From contig CAXGYF010000001.1 in NCBI GenBank assembly GCA_964013895.1, positions 1 through 64,000 of the forward strand: 64,000 nucleotides of DNA, read 5' to 3'. Position 1 is the first letter of the stretch, and the number at the start of each line of letters is the position of its first letter. Source of the DNA: MedAcidi-G1 sp002713545. GTDB lineage: Bacteria > Actinomycetota > Acidimicrobiia > Acidimicrobiales > MedAcidi-G1. The notes under the pieces are model-generated. The model had not been told where the DNA came from, searched no databases, and saw only the letters and a list, made by a program, of their open reading frames with translations. Position numbers and translations under genes: made by a program. Below, piece by piece: positions 17,425-26,151 of the stretch.

Positions 17425-18597
17425 GTGACATATTCTCATGTAGAAAGAGCTAACGATCTAGAGCCGTCTGATGGTCACCGAATCTTACGCGAAGAATGCC
17501 CTCTTCATCATGAAGAAAATTTTGATCCACCTTTTTACGTTGTAAGCAAACATGATGATGTGCTTAAGATTTTAAAATCTCCAGAACTATGGGGGAACTC
17601 AGATGGTCCTGGTGTTTTTTATCAAAGAGGTGGCGTCTTAGGGTCAACAGATGATCCTGACCACGCACGTCAACGTCGGGTGCTTAGAGAAGTTTTCCTT
17701 CCTTCAAGAATGCGCCTACTCGAAAAAAAACTTGAAACAATCTGTAACGATTTGTGGAAAACTTTTGAAAAACCTGGAGAAGGAGATTTTGTGAAGATTT
17801 TCGCATTTCCTTTTCCCGCACTGGCGATAGCTGAAATTCTTGGTGTTGATCCGAACGATCGTGAAAAATTTCATAAATGGGCTGACGATATTGTTGCCGG
17901 TCTAGGCGGCGGTGACCTGAAGCTTGTTGATAAAGCTAACCAGGAGCTCTGGGAATATATCGACGACCTTGTAGAAACAAGACTCATATTGATGGATCAA
18001 GGTGATCAACTACCCGAGGATGCTATTTCAACAATGACAATTGCCTTTTCAAAAGGAGACCTTTCGAGAAGAGAAATTCAACGGTTAGGCCATCAACTTC
18101 TTGTTGCTGGACACGAAACCACTGCAAGCCTTCTTGCTCTTATGGTGTACAGACTTTCTTCGCAACCAGAGCTACTTACAAGCCTCAAAAATAACCCAAA
18201 ATTGATTGAACCTGCTGTCGAAGAATTTCTTCGTTTCGACTCACCAGTTCAAGGATTGTTTAGGACTAATTCAAAAGCTTGTCCAGTTCGTGATTCGGTG
18301 ATCCCCGCCGGAACAAAGCTTCAAGCAATGTTTGCTTCTGCCAATCGAGATCCGGAAATCTGGAATGATCCTGACTCAATCAGGTTTGATCGCGATCCAA
18401 AACTTGCCCGACAACATCTTGCTTTCGGATGGGGTGTCCACTATTGCATAGGTGCACCTCTCGCGCGATTGGAAGCTCGTTTAGCTTTAAAGAAAATTGT
18501 TACATCAAATACAACGCTTGAAGTTCTAGAGGATCCCCCTACAACCCCACCGTTTATTCTTCGTGGATTTACAGAACTTAGGATCAAATGGAATTAA
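17425..18597 (+). CDS. Cytochrome P450 (third of three)
   Basis: A 390-residue soluble P450. The I-helix motif is AGHETTA, the K-helix ExxR is EEFLR, and the heme loop FGWGVHYCIG gives Cys341 as thiolate ligand. It starts with GTG 3 bases after the stop of the candidate selenoprotein and has no clear ribosome site of its own, so it is probably translationally coupled to it. It is convergent with the SDR at 18600 (2 bases between stops). It is shorter than the other two P450s, lacking about 35 N-terminal residues. Its partner ferredoxin is not nearby. Confidence 0.93.
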   Translation: MTYSHVERANDLEPSDGHRILREECPLHHEENFDPPFYVVSKHDDVLKILKSPELWGNSDGPGVFYQRGGVLGSTDDPDHARQRRVLREVFLPSRMRLLEKKLETICNDLWKTFEKPGEGDFVKIFAFPFPALAIAEILGVDPNDREKFHKWADDIVAGLGGGDLKLVDKANQELWEYIDDLVETRLILMDQGDQLPEDAISTMTIAFSKGDLSRREIQRLGHQLLVAGHETTASLLALMVYRLSSQPELLTSLKNNPKLIEPAVEEFLRFDSPVQGLFRTNSKACPVRDSVIPAGTKLQAMFASANRDPEIWNDPDSIRFDRDPKLARQHLAFGWGVHYCIGAPLARLEARLALKKIVTSNTTLEVLEDPPTTPPFILRGFTELRIKWN

Positions 18598-18599
18598 AA

Positions 18600-19409
18600 C
18601 TATTCCAACAATTCTGGTCGCGCCGAAGCTAAATACTCAATATCAAAAGCTGAAGGCAGTTTCTGTGTAGAAGCAGCTCCATCTACGACTATGGTTTGAC
18701 CAGAAATATAACCTGATTCTTCTGAGGCTAGAAAAAGAGCTGCGTTCGCTATATCTTCAACACTCCCCATTCTCCCCAAAGGTGTTTGAAGTCTTGCTGC
18801 TTCAATTACTAACTGGTTTTCAAAAATTCCTTCTGTCATCGGAGTTTCGATTAGATGAGCGGCAATACAATTGACTCTTACTTGATCTGGTCCGTATTCT
18901 AAAGCTGCAATTTCAGTGAAATATTCAAGTCCGCGTTTACAAGCAGCATAAATAGGATGTCCTGTAGAAGGGTTGTGAGCTGTCAAAGACGAAGTGGAGA
19001 TAATTGATCCACCTCCGCTGGATGCCATAGCATTTCCAAAATGCTGAATCACCTGCGTAGCGGCTATCAACTGAACTTCGACCATGGGTTGAACATGGTC
19101 AGGCGTTAGCTCTCTAATCCTTCTTGACTCTTGATATCCCGCATAATTTACAACTACGTCAATTGTTCCTTCGTCCTCCATAATTGCATTCACAAGGTTT
19201 TTTACTTGTTCGTCTTCAACGACATCGCACCCAAAACCTTTTCCACCAAATTCTTGTCCTACCTGTTCGGCCAATTCTGCGCGCCTACCAACCACTATGA
19301 CTTTGGCGCCTTGCTCCGCAAAAAGTTCAATCGTGGCTCTACCAAAACCTGTGGCGCCACCTATTACAACACTTACTTTATTTTCTAGTCTCTGCTTTGT
19401 TGAATCCAT
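18600..19409 (-). CDS. Short-chain dehydrogenase/reductase
   Basis: A 269-residue SDR starting at MDSTKQRLENKVSVV. The cofactor motif is GGATGFGRA, NYAG takes the place of NNAG, the serine is in STSSLTA, and the catalytic YAACK follows. The C-terminal EESGYISGQTIVVDGAAST is typical. An upstream GTG at 19442 could extend it by 11 residues. Its ATG lies on the palindrome CCATGG (19406-19411), which also contains a possible ATG of the divergent SDR, so the two genes have almost no private leader. Confidence 0.88.
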   Translation of the reverse strand: MDSTKQRLENKVSVVIGGATGFGRATIELFAEQGAKVIVVGRRAELAEQVGQEFGGKGFGCDVVEDEQVKNLVNAIMEDEGTIDVVVNYAGYQESRRIRELTPDHVQPMVEVQLIAATQVIQHFGNAMASSGGGSIISTSSLTAHNPSTGHPIYAACKRGLEYFTEIAALEYGPDQVRVNCIAAHLIETPMTEGIFENQLVIEAARLQTPLGRMGSVEDIANAALFLASEESGYISGQTIVVDGAASTQKLPSAFDIEYLASARPELLE

Positions 19410-20235
19410 GGATCTTGAGCGTAACCTCTCTAGCGTGAACACACTAAAAAAATTTCAACTTGATAATAAAGCCGCAGTTGTTACAGGCTCCGGACAAGGT
19501 ATAGGTCGCGGTATTGCTCTGGCATTAGCTGATGTTGGGGCAAACCTCGTAATAAACGCTCGAAGAGAAAGTGACGTCGCTGAAACGGCCCAAATGGTTC
19601 GTGATCTAGGTGGCGAAGCAATTGAAGTAATCGGAGATATAAGGGAAATAGGATCTGAAACTATAGGTGATGCCTGTATTGATGCTTTCGGAAGTCTAGA
19701 TATTTGGGTGAATAACGTAGGTGGTACCGATGAAAAACGTAATCGAACTCTCCTTGACACTCCAGATGAAATCTTTTCAAGCCAACTTGATTTAAATCTA
19801 ACTACTGCTTTTCAGGGATCGAAAGCTGCGGCTAATCGAATGCCTGAAGGAGGATGCATCATAAATATTTCTTCAGGTGCCGGCATGAGAGGATCTGCCT
19901 TCACTGGCCCTTATGCAGCTGCAAAAGCCGGGATGCTGAATATGACAGAAACATTCGCTCTGGAACTAGCAGATAGAAACATTCGTGTTAACGCTGTTTC
20001 ACCAGGGCCAGTAATAACTGAGGCCTATCAAGAAATGGTGGATGTGAATGAAGAAAAAGCGAGACAAATTGCTGCGTCAATTCCTCTCGGACGCGTAGGG
20101 GTTCCCGATGACATTGCTACTGCAGTGGTTTTTTTATCTTCGGATGCATCATCATGGATAACGGGCCAAAATATATTAGTTTCAGGTGGGAGAACGCATC
20201 GAACCGTTCAATATCAAGACAAAAAATCATCTTAA
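19408..20235 (+). CDS. Short-chain dehydrogenase/reductase
   Basis: A 275-residue SDR if started at the ATG 19408; a GTG at 19435 (MNTLKKFQLDNKAAVV) gives a more usual SDR N-terminus and removes the overlap with the divergent gene. TGSGQGIGRG binds NAD(P), NNVGG replaces NNAG, and YAAAK carries the catalytic Tyr/Lys. The limonene-epoxide-hydrolase-like gene follows 30 bases downstream and a HAD phosphatase after that, so the three are probably one transcript. A cyclic alcohol or diol dehydrogenase role is plausible from the neighbour (inference). Confidence 0.88.
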   Translation: MDLERNLSSVNTLKKFQLDNKAAVVTGSGQGIGRGIALALADVGANLVINARRESDVAETAQMVRDLGGEAIEVIGDIREIGSETIGDACIDAFGSLDIWVNNVGGTDEKRNRTLLDTPDEIFSSQLDLNLTTAFQGSKAAANRMPEGGCIINISSGAGMRGSAFTGPYAAAKAGMLNMTETFALELADRNIRVNAVSPGPVITEAYQEMVDVNEEKARQIAASIPLGRVGVPDDIATAVVFLSSDASSWITGQNILVSGGRTHRTVQYQDKKSS

Positions 20236-20265
20236 AACTAATCGTTTAGAAAACAGGAGAAAAAA

Positions 20266-20634
20266 ATGACACCTTTAGAAACTGTAGAAGCATTTATATC
20301 GTCACTTGAAAAAAAGGATGTCGATTCTGCTATCGCCCTGCTCCATGAAGATTGTGAATATGACAATGTCCCTATGGGGAAAGTTTTCGGATCAAATGCT
20401 GTTAAGGAAATGTTAGGTCCCATGATTGAAAATTGTTCGAATGTTGATTGGCCTACACACCGTTCATCTAGTACTGGGAATTTGGTTTTTAATGAACGTT
20501 TAGACAGGTTTGAAATGGGCGGTAGTTGGATCGAGATCCCAGTTTGTGGAGTCTGGGAAGTTGTAGATGGCAAAATTACGCTTTGGCGAGATTATTTTGA
20601 TCTTTCAACTTATAGGGATCAACTTCCCAAGTGA
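20266..20634 (+). CDS. Limonene-1,2-epoxide hydrolase-like protein
   Basis: A 122-residue single-domain SnoaL/NTF2-fold protein with all five catalytic residues of limonene-1,2-epoxide hydrolase in order: Tyr32 and Asn34 (YDN), Arg78 and Asp80 (ERLDRF) and Asp109 (WRDYFD). The spacings match the Rhodococcus enzyme (46 residues Tyr to Arg, 2 Arg to Asp, 29 versus 31 to the last Asp). It would add water directly to a small, often cyclic, epoxide without a covalent intermediate. An AGGAG ribosome site precedes the ATG. Its 3' end overlaps the next start in ATGA-type coupling (GTGA). Confidence 0.9.
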   Translation: MTPLETVEAFISSLEKKDVDSAIALLHEDCEYDNVPMGKVFGSNAVKEMLGPMIENCSNVDWPTHRSSSTGNLVFNERLDRFEMGGSWIEIPVCGVWEVVDGKITLWRDYFDLSTYRDQLPK

Positions 20635-21437
20635 ACGATAGAGAATCTGATAGGCCTGAACTTGTAGCAATTGATGTAGATGGAACCCTTGCTAGATCTG
20701 ATGGTTCTTTCTCTAAAAAAACCTGTGAAACAATAGCAAAAATAAGATCAGAAAATATAAAAGTAGTTATCGCTACCGGAAGACCTTTGATAGTTGCATT
20801 TGATTGTGTCGAGAAATTGGGAGGAGCTGATTTTGTTGTCTGCTCTAATGGGGCGATGACAGTCGAGTTGCCAAGTGAAGAAATACTTGAAGATATCTAC
20901 CTACCCTCTGAATTACCTGAGAGTCTTGTGAAAAGTCTTCGTGCGAAGATACCTGGTGCCGCTTTTGCTTTTGAATTTCAACGTGGAGTTAAAGCACAGC
21001 GTGGTTTTGCTGAACGTTTACCTTCCGGAGTTCCAATTGGAGAACCCATAAATGATGTTCTAGATCTTGATCCTCGACCTGTTAGAAAAATTCTCACTTG
21101 GCATGATGACTACGAACTTTCAACTTTTGGAAAAATGATCGTGGGAGTTGTTGGGGATAATGTAGAAATTTCTAGCTCGGGTTTAGATTTTTTTGAGTTT
21201 GGAACAATCGGCGTAAATAAAGCAACTGCGCTTGAAAAACTTACTGCGCGATTAAAAATTGATAACGGAAAAACTTGGGCTTTTGGTGATGAGCAAAATG
21301 ACATTGAAATGCTTAGATGGGCCGGCCAAAGCTATGCGATGTCAAATGCTGAACACTCAGTAAAAGAAGCAGCTGATTTTATTGCTCCCTCTAATGACGA
21401 AGATGGAGTTGCCGTAACACTCGAGAGTATTTTTTAA
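20631..21437 (+). CDS. HAD-superfamily (Cof-like) phosphatase
   Basis: A 268-residue HAD hydrolase with a C2-type cap. Motif I is DVDGT at residues 15-19 (nucleophile Asp15), motif II IATGRP, a lysine in the VNKATALEKL region, and motif IV GDEQNDIEML. The family removes phosphate from sugar phosphates, FMN or other small metabolites. It starts with a GTG overlapping the stop of the epoxide hydrolase gene by 4 bases, so it is translationally coupled. It ends 20 bases before a strong terminator hairpin. The substrate is unknown. Confidence 0.9.
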   Translation: MNDRESDRPELVAIDVDGTLARSDGSFSKKTCETIAKIRSENIKVVIATGRPLIVAFDCVEKLGGADFVVCSNGAMTVELPSEEILEDIYLPSELPESLVKSLRAKIPGAAFAFEFQRGVKAQRGFAERLPSGVPIGEPINDVLDLDPRPVRKILTWHDDYELSTFGKMIVGVVGDNVEISSSGLDFFEFGTIGVNKATALEKLTARLKIDNGKTWAFGDEQNDIEMLRWAGQSYAMSNAEHSVKEAADFIAPSNDEDGVAVTLESIF

Positions 21438-21456
21438 ATAATTTGAATAAACGCGA

Positions 21457-21485
21457 AACAGCCCGGCCGTTACGGCCGGGCTGTT
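21457..21485. terminator. Strong bidirectional GC-rich terminator hairpin
   Basis: AACAGCCCGGCCG (21457-21469) and CGGCCGGGCTGTT (21473-21485) pair perfectly over 13 bp around a TTA loop. It lies between the convergent HAD gene (ends 21437) and ABC binding-protein gene (ends 21507). The GC-rich stem contrasts sharply with the AT-rich surroundings. There is no clean U-tract on the plus side, but the symmetric stem can serve both strands. Confidence 0.9.
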
Positions 21486-21506
21486 CAACTTTGTTAAGTA
21501 ATTAAA

Positions 21507-22631
21507 CTACTCGCCACCTTCATTGAGAGTGACGCTCTTTGGTTGCCAACCGCTTCCGAAGGTTTGAATACCTTTACCCTTCAAAATGTCTAGAGCAGCC
21601 TCAACGTAATCATTTGTATAAGCACCTGAATCTGGAGCTGCTTGGAGATCACCAGAAGATGTAGCCACATCAACTGTTTGTGCCCAAGCGTCAGAATTGA
21701 TCATTCCTGCACCATCTGGAGATGGCCAAATCAAATTATTGATCTCGTTCATCTGCCACGCTTGATGGGATGTGCCCAACGCTGAGCCATTATCTAGCAC
21801 GGCGTTTACGCAATCATCAGCGTTATCACGACAGTGTGCCCAACCCTCAAGGGATCCAGCTACAAACCGAGTGGTTATATCTCTATAAGCTGGATCTGAT
21901 GCTAGACGCTCACCGCTAGCCCAGATTGCATCTTGAAGCATCGCTGTTCCGACATCATTCCAATCAATTATTGCAAGATCCGATGCTTCATACAGACGAC
22001 CCGTCGCCGGGTTCTTGGCTTCAAGAACCATGGCATACTCGTTGTAAATCATTGCCTGAGCTGCATCAATTTCTCTATTCAACAGAGCCATCATGTCGAA
22101 GCTTTGGCCTATCATTTCGTAGGATCCGTCTTCTACACCAGCATCTCTAAGGCCTGCAACGAGTTCGAACTCGTTACCCCAACCCCAGTTACCTACTTTT
22201 TTGCCTCTTAGGTTTGCAGGATCGGTTCCAATCCCCGCATCAGCCCAAGAAACTTGAAGCGTTCCTGACCTTTGGAATACTTGAGCAACGTTGACGATAT
22301 CCGCTCCTTGTTCACGTGAAACAAGTGCCTTCGGCACCCAAGAGATAGCAAAATCAACTGCTCCGGACGCTAACTGCTGTTGCGGAACAATATCTACGCC
22401 ACCTTCAAGGATTGTTACATCCAAGCAATAGTCGTTGTATAGACCCCTATCAACTGCAGCGAAATAGCCAGCAAATTGGGCTTGTGTTACCCACTGAAGT
22501 TGAAGGCTGACTGAGTCTACAGAGTCACAATCACCTGAACCCACAGCAGCTTCATCCGAGCCACACGCTGTAGCAAGAAGTGACACCGCTGCTACCAACG
22601 CCACCACTCCTTTAATAAAACGTTTATTCAT
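21507..22631 (-). CDS. ABC transporter substrate-binding lipoprotein, NMT1/THI5-like
   Basis: A 374-residue periplasmic-type binding protein. The N-terminus is a lipoprotein signal (K3/R4/K7, hydrophobic stretch, LLATAC with Cys23). The mature region has VSLQLQWVTQAQFAGYFAAVDRGLYNDYCLDVTILEGG and VPQQQLASGAVDFAISW, characteristic of THI5/NMT1-like proteins that bind pyrimidine-type ligands such as thiamine precursors. A GGAGG ribosome site precedes the ATG. Two permeases, an ATPase and pyrimidine-catabolic enzymes on the same strand suggest it binds uracil, thymine or a related pyrimidine (inference). Confidence 0.9.
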   Translation of the reverse strand: MNKRFIKGVVALVAAVSLLATACGSDEAAVGSGDCDSVDSVSLQLQWVTQAQFAGYFAAVDRGLYNDYCLDVTILEGGVDIVPQQQLASGAVDFAISWVPKALVSREQGADIVNVAQVFQRSGTLQVSWADAGIGTDPANLRGKKVGNWGWGNEFELVAGLRDAGVEDGSYEMIGQSFDMMALLNREIDAAQAMIYNEYAMVLEAKNPATGRLYEASDLAIIDWNDVGTAMLQDAIWASGERLASDPAYRDITTRFVAGSLEGWAHCRDNADDCVNAVLDNGSALGTSHQAWQMNEINNLIWPSPDGAGMINSDAWAQTVDVATSSGDLQAAPDSGAYTNDYVEAALDILKGKGIQTFGSGWQPKSVTLNEGGE

Positions 22632-22654
22632 TCTTTATTTCCTCCCCCTCCGGG

Positions 22655-23437
22655 TTAGTTATCTTTGATATCCCCTGAAATACGCCAAGGCATACTTAAT
22701 CTCTCAGTAACGAGAGCACTACCAAACAACAATAGCCCCAATCCGGATGCCATTGCTATGGCGGCCCACGCTACATCATATTTAGCAAATCCTGCACTAG
22801 AAGTGATGACATTGCCAATACGGTCTTGAGGTCCACCAAAATATTCTGCAACAATTGCGGCAATAACTGATAAAGGGGCGGCTAATCGAAGTGAATTAGC
22901 GAAAAATGGCAGTGCATTAGGTATTCGCACTTCACGTAAAATAGTCCAATCTCCGGAGGCGTAGGAATGCATTAACTCGATTTCGTTAGGGTGAACTTCA
23001 TTAAGACCTTTTGCTGTATTAATGAAAACTGGAAAGAAAACAACTGCGATTACTACAGCCTGATTGCTGAAAGTTCCTGTGAGGCCGAACCAAACATTAA
23101 AAATAGGAGCCAACGCAACAATAGGGGTTGCATTTATTGCAATCGCAAAGGGAGTTAATCCATCATTTAAAACTTTGAAACGATTCGTTATCAAAGCAAG
23201 TAAAACACCTAATAATATTCCAATTAATAGTCCGCTTACTGCAATTTTCCCCGTTTCCCAGGTGGCGTGTCTTAAAACTCCCCACTCATCGATTAACTGG
23301 GTCCAAATAGATGAAGGTTTCGGCAACAAAAATTCTTCAATTTTGAAAACTGTGACTGCCCCTTCCCACATAGCCAAACCAGTAATGCCAACAAGCACAG
23401 GGGGTAGAACAGAGGCCAGCCGGTTATTTTTCATCAA
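22655..23437 (-). CDS. ABC transporter permease (first)
   Basis: A 260-residue inner-membrane permease of the SsuC/TauC/ThiX family with about six membrane segments. The cytoplasmic ATPase-coupling loop is visible as ELMHSYASGDWTILREVRIPNALPFFANSLRLAAPLSV (EAA-type motif). It starts inside the end of the ATPase gene (4-base overlap), so it is coupled to it. It pairs with the second permease at 24225; the two differ in sequence, so the channel is probably a heterodimer. Confidence 0.92.
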   Translation of the reverse strand: MMKNNRLASVLPPVLVGITGLAMWEGAVTVFKIEEFLLPKPSSIWTQLIDEWGVLRHATWETGKIAVSGLLIGILLGVLLALITNRFKVLNDGLTPFAIAINATPIVALAPIFNVWFGLTGTFSNQAVVIAVVFFPVFINTAKGLNEVHPNEIELMHSYASGDWTILREVRIPNALPFFANSLRLAAPLSVIAAIVAEYFGGPQDRIGNVITSSAGFAKYDVAWAAIAMASGLGLLLFGSALVTERLSMPWRISGDIKDN

Positions 23438-24228
23438 CCAGCCTCTACTGCTCGGAGGGCTTCACGCACTTCTGTTGTGGCTTTAAAAAATTCAGGATCT
23501 TCTCGGGTTTCATCAGTACGGTCACCTAAATCAACTGTTATCTCAGAATGAATTCTCCCCGGTCTTGGGGAGAGCACAACTACTTTCGAGGACAGAAACG
23601 CTGCTTCGGGAATTGAGTGCGTGACAAATACAACGGTAGTTCCTGTTTCGCGCCATATTCTTAATAGTTCGACCTGCATGTGCTCTCGGGTCATTTCATC
23701 TAAGGCTCCAAAAGGTTCGTCCATCAGCAGCAAGCGCGGTTCAAACGACAGAGCTCTAGCTATTGAAACACGTTGCTGCATACCGCCCGACAATTGTCTT
23801 GGGTAATGATTTTTAAATTCCTCTAGTCTGACTAGTTCTAACATTTCCCCAGAGCGTGCTTGCCGATCGGATTTAGACCATCCTTTAAGCTCGAGTGGTA
23901 GTTCAATATTTGCCGAAATATCTCTCCAGTCAAACAGGCCAGAGTGCTGAAAGACCATGCCATAATCTTGATCTAATCTTGCTTCATTGGCTGTCTTTCC
24001 AAAAACTTCTACTTCTCCTGCTGTTGGGGTAAGTAAATCGGCAATTAATCTCAAAAGGGTCGACTTTCCACAACCTGAAGGGCCGATAAGTGAAATAAAG
24101 TCACCTTCTTTAACATCCAGGTCAATTCCTAATAAAGCTTGGACTTCATTATCGCTGTCTGGATTGAATACCTTGTCGGCTGCTCTAACTGAGACAGCTT
24201 CTTCTAAGGTTCCACTGTTTTCTCTCAC
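23434..24228 (-). CDS. ABC transporter ATP-binding protein
   Basis: A 264-residue nitrate/sulfonate/taurine-type ABC ATPase. Walker A is GPSGCGKST (residues 49-57), the signature is LSGGMQQR, Walker B LLLMDEPFGALDE, and the switch histidine is in VTHSIPEA. It overlaps both flanking permease genes by 4 bases (ATGA-type junctions), showing tight translational coupling of the three subunits. It energises the importer whose ligand is probably a pyrimidine. Confidence 0.95.
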   Translation of the reverse strand: MRENSGTLEEAVSVRAADKVFNPDSDNEVQALLGIDLDVKEGDFISLIGPSGCGKSTLLRLIADLLTPTAGEVEVFGKTANEARLDQDYGMVFQHSGLFDWRDISANIELPLELKGWSKSDRQARSGEMLELVRLEEFKNHYPRQLSGGMQQRVSIARALSFEPRLLLMDEPFGALDEMTREHMQVELLRIWRETGTTVVFVTHSIPEAAFLSSKVVVLSPRPGRIHSEITVDLGDRTDETREDPEFFKATTEVREALRAVEAG

Positions 24229-25097
24229 TTGAGAACCTCTCTTCCTCTCTTAATAAAAAACCATTCCGCAGCGTTGACAAGTCCAAAAACGAATAGACCC
24301 AACAAGGAAGCTGCTATAACAGAGCTATAAAGTCTTTCTGGCCAGACCGAATACCTTTGTGCAAAGTCCAAGATGGCTCTCCCCAAGCCAGTTTTGGTTC
24401 CGATAGAAATTTCGCCGACAATTGAACCTACAACACTTAACGTAGCCGCAAGTTTAAACGCTGGAAAAAGAAAAGGTCTAGCGGCCGGTAGTCGAAGTTT
24501 GATTAGCGTGGATGACCATGAAGCAGCGTAGGAACGCATCAGTTCAACGTCACTGCTGTCAGGTGATTGAAGACCTCTCAAGCCACTCACTGCAACTGGG
24601 AAAAAAGTCAAATAAGTCGCAATAAGCGATATACCGACCATGTCGGGGTATCCCTGGAGGCGAGCCCAAGTAACAACTATTGGAGCTAAGGCGATTAATG
24701 GAACTGTCTGGGAAACATTTATCCAAGGCAAAAAACCTCTCTCAGCGAACCTCCATCTCAACATGAAAATCGCCAGCATCAATCCGACTATTACCCCCAG
24801 TGAAAAACCAATAGCTGCTTCTAAGAAAGTAAACGCTGCTTTTTTGGCGAGGTAAACAGTCATGGGTAGAGTTTCACGACCAGCACGGATCTCATCAGTT
24901 AACTCATTAAAAATGTCACTTGCATGAGGCATTGTTAAATCATCTGTTGAAACTGGCAAACCAAATTGCGTACCAGGCCATTGATCTTCAGTCTGTTGAC
25001 CCATCCATTTGTAACCCTCCCACAAGAGTACAAATAGAACGAGAGTGAGTAGCACTGTAAAAGCTGTTCTAAGAACCTTTTTCTTAGTCACACTCAC
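24225..25097 (-). CDS. ABC transporter permease (second)
   Basis: A 290-residue permease of the same family as that at 22655. It has an N-terminal membrane segment (residues ~9-27), a loop of about 60 residues, and then the permease core with the coupling loop ELMRSYAASWSSTLIKLRLPAARPFLFPAFKLAATLSV. The N-terminal extension is absent in the partner permease. The start is GTG at 25097 (a GTG 2 codons later is equally possible) after a GAGAGG ribosome site. It is first of the transporter genes after the LLM oxidoreductase. Confidence 0.92.
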   Translation of the reverse strand: MSVTKKKVLRTAFTVLLTLVLFVLLWEGYKWMGQQTEDQWPGTQFGLPVSTDDLTMPHASDIFNELTDEIRAGRETLPMTVYLAKKAAFTFLEAAIGFSLGVIVGLMLAIFMLRWRFAERGFLPWINVSQTVPLIALAPIVVTWARLQGYPDMVGISLIATYLTFFPVAVSGLRGLQSPDSSDVELMRSYAASWSSTLIKLRLPAARPFLFPAFKLAATLSVVGSIVGEISIGTKTGLGRAILDFAQRYSVWPERLYSSVIAASLLGLFVFGLVNAAEWFFIKRGREVLK

Positions 25098-25129
25098 CTC
25101 TCAAAACTTTTTAACAACGACACTAAATT

Positions 25130-26131
25130 TCACTTATTGAAAACTGGAATAATACTCTGACCATAGACTTCCAACGTCTCGTCTTTCTGATCATGCATTA
25201 AATAAATTGCAAATTGATCGACTCCTAAGTCTTTTAATTCAGAGAGTTTTTCAATATGAGATTGCACATCACCAAGAATACAAAAGCGATCAATAATCTC
25301 ATCCGGAACAAAATCTGTGTGAGTATTTCCGGCCCTTCCATGCTCAGAATAGTCATAACCTTCTCTAGCTTTTATATATTCAGTCAGAGCTTCAGGAACT
25401 AGAGATCCATCTGATCCATACCGTTTGACTAGATCTGCCACATGGTTGCCTACCATTCCACCAAACCATCTGACCTGATCTCTCTGGTGAGGCAGGTCGT
25501 CTCCCACATAGGCAGGAGCGACTACACAAATAGTTAATTCATCAGGATCACGACCGGCTTCCTCTGCGGATTGTTTCACAGCTTTTATTGTCCACTCGGC
25601 AATTTGTGGATCAGCTAATTGGAGAACGAATCCATCACATACCCGACCACACAAAGCCAGAGCTTTCGGCCCATACGCCGCCATCCATACCGGCAAAGAA
25701 CCGCCGCTTCTCCAAGGAAGTGACTGTGTCGTGTCGTTGTACTCAACTTCACCACCTTCTGCAAGAGTTTTAATTACACCAATTGACTCTTCGAGAGTCG
25801 CCAAATTGCATGGAGGGTAACCAATTACTCTCATGGCAGAATCGCCTCTACCAATTCCACAAATTGTTCGTTCACCATACATGTCATTTAAAGTCGCGAA
25901 TAGAGAAGCTAGAACTGTCCAGTCGCGCGTACCAGGATTTGTAACCATTGGTCCGACTTTCATTGTTTTAGTAGAAGCAAGCATCGCACTGAAAATTACA
26001 AAAGGTTCTTGCCATAAAACATGGCTATCAAATGTGTAGCCGTGAGAAAATCCCAGTTGTTCAGCTCTAGTGGTTAGATCAATAACCCTCGATGCCGGCG
26101 GGTCTGTCTGAAGAACAACACCAAAATCCAT
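25130..26131 (-). CDS. LLM-class flavin-dependent oxidoreductase
   Basis: A 333-residue TIM-barrel flavoenzyme of the luciferase-like superfamily, using F420 or FMN. Visible family features are MDFGVVLQTDPP, AEQLGFSHGYTFDSHVLWQEPF, GPMVTNPGTRDWTVLASLFATL and ICGIGRGDSAMRVIG, then LPVWMAAYGPKALALCGRVCDGFVL. An AAGGAG site lies 6 bases before the ATG. It is embedded between the importer and the pyrimidine-degrading enzymes, so it may act on the pyrimidine ring, as RutA (same superfamily) does, or supply the missing reduction step. That assignment is inference. Confidence 0.88.
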   Translation of the reverse strand: MDFGVVLQTDPPASRVIDLTTRAEQLGFSHGYTFDSHVLWQEPFVIFSAMLASTKTMKVGPMVTNPGTRDWTVLASLFATLNDMYGERTICGIGRGDSAMRVIGYPPCNLATLEESIGVIKTLAEGGEVEYNDTTQSLPWRSGGSLPVWMAAYGPKALALCGRVCDGFVLQLADPQIAEWTIKAVKQSAEEAGRDPDELTICVVAPAYVGDDLPHQRDQVRWFGGMVGNHVADLVKRYGSDGSLVPEALTEYIKAREGYDYSEHGRAGNTHTDFVPDEIIDRFCILGDVQSHIEKLSELKDLGVDQFAIYLMHDQKDETLEVYGQSIIPVFNK

Positions 26132-26151
26132 TCTTATCTCCTTTGTTGATT

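Noticed and set aside
22010..22029. 8-bp inverted repeat (GGTTCTTG / CAAGAACC) in the binding-protein gene
   Set aside because: Arms of 8 bp with short loops are expected several times by chance in 64 kb, and it lies mid-gene with no termination context.
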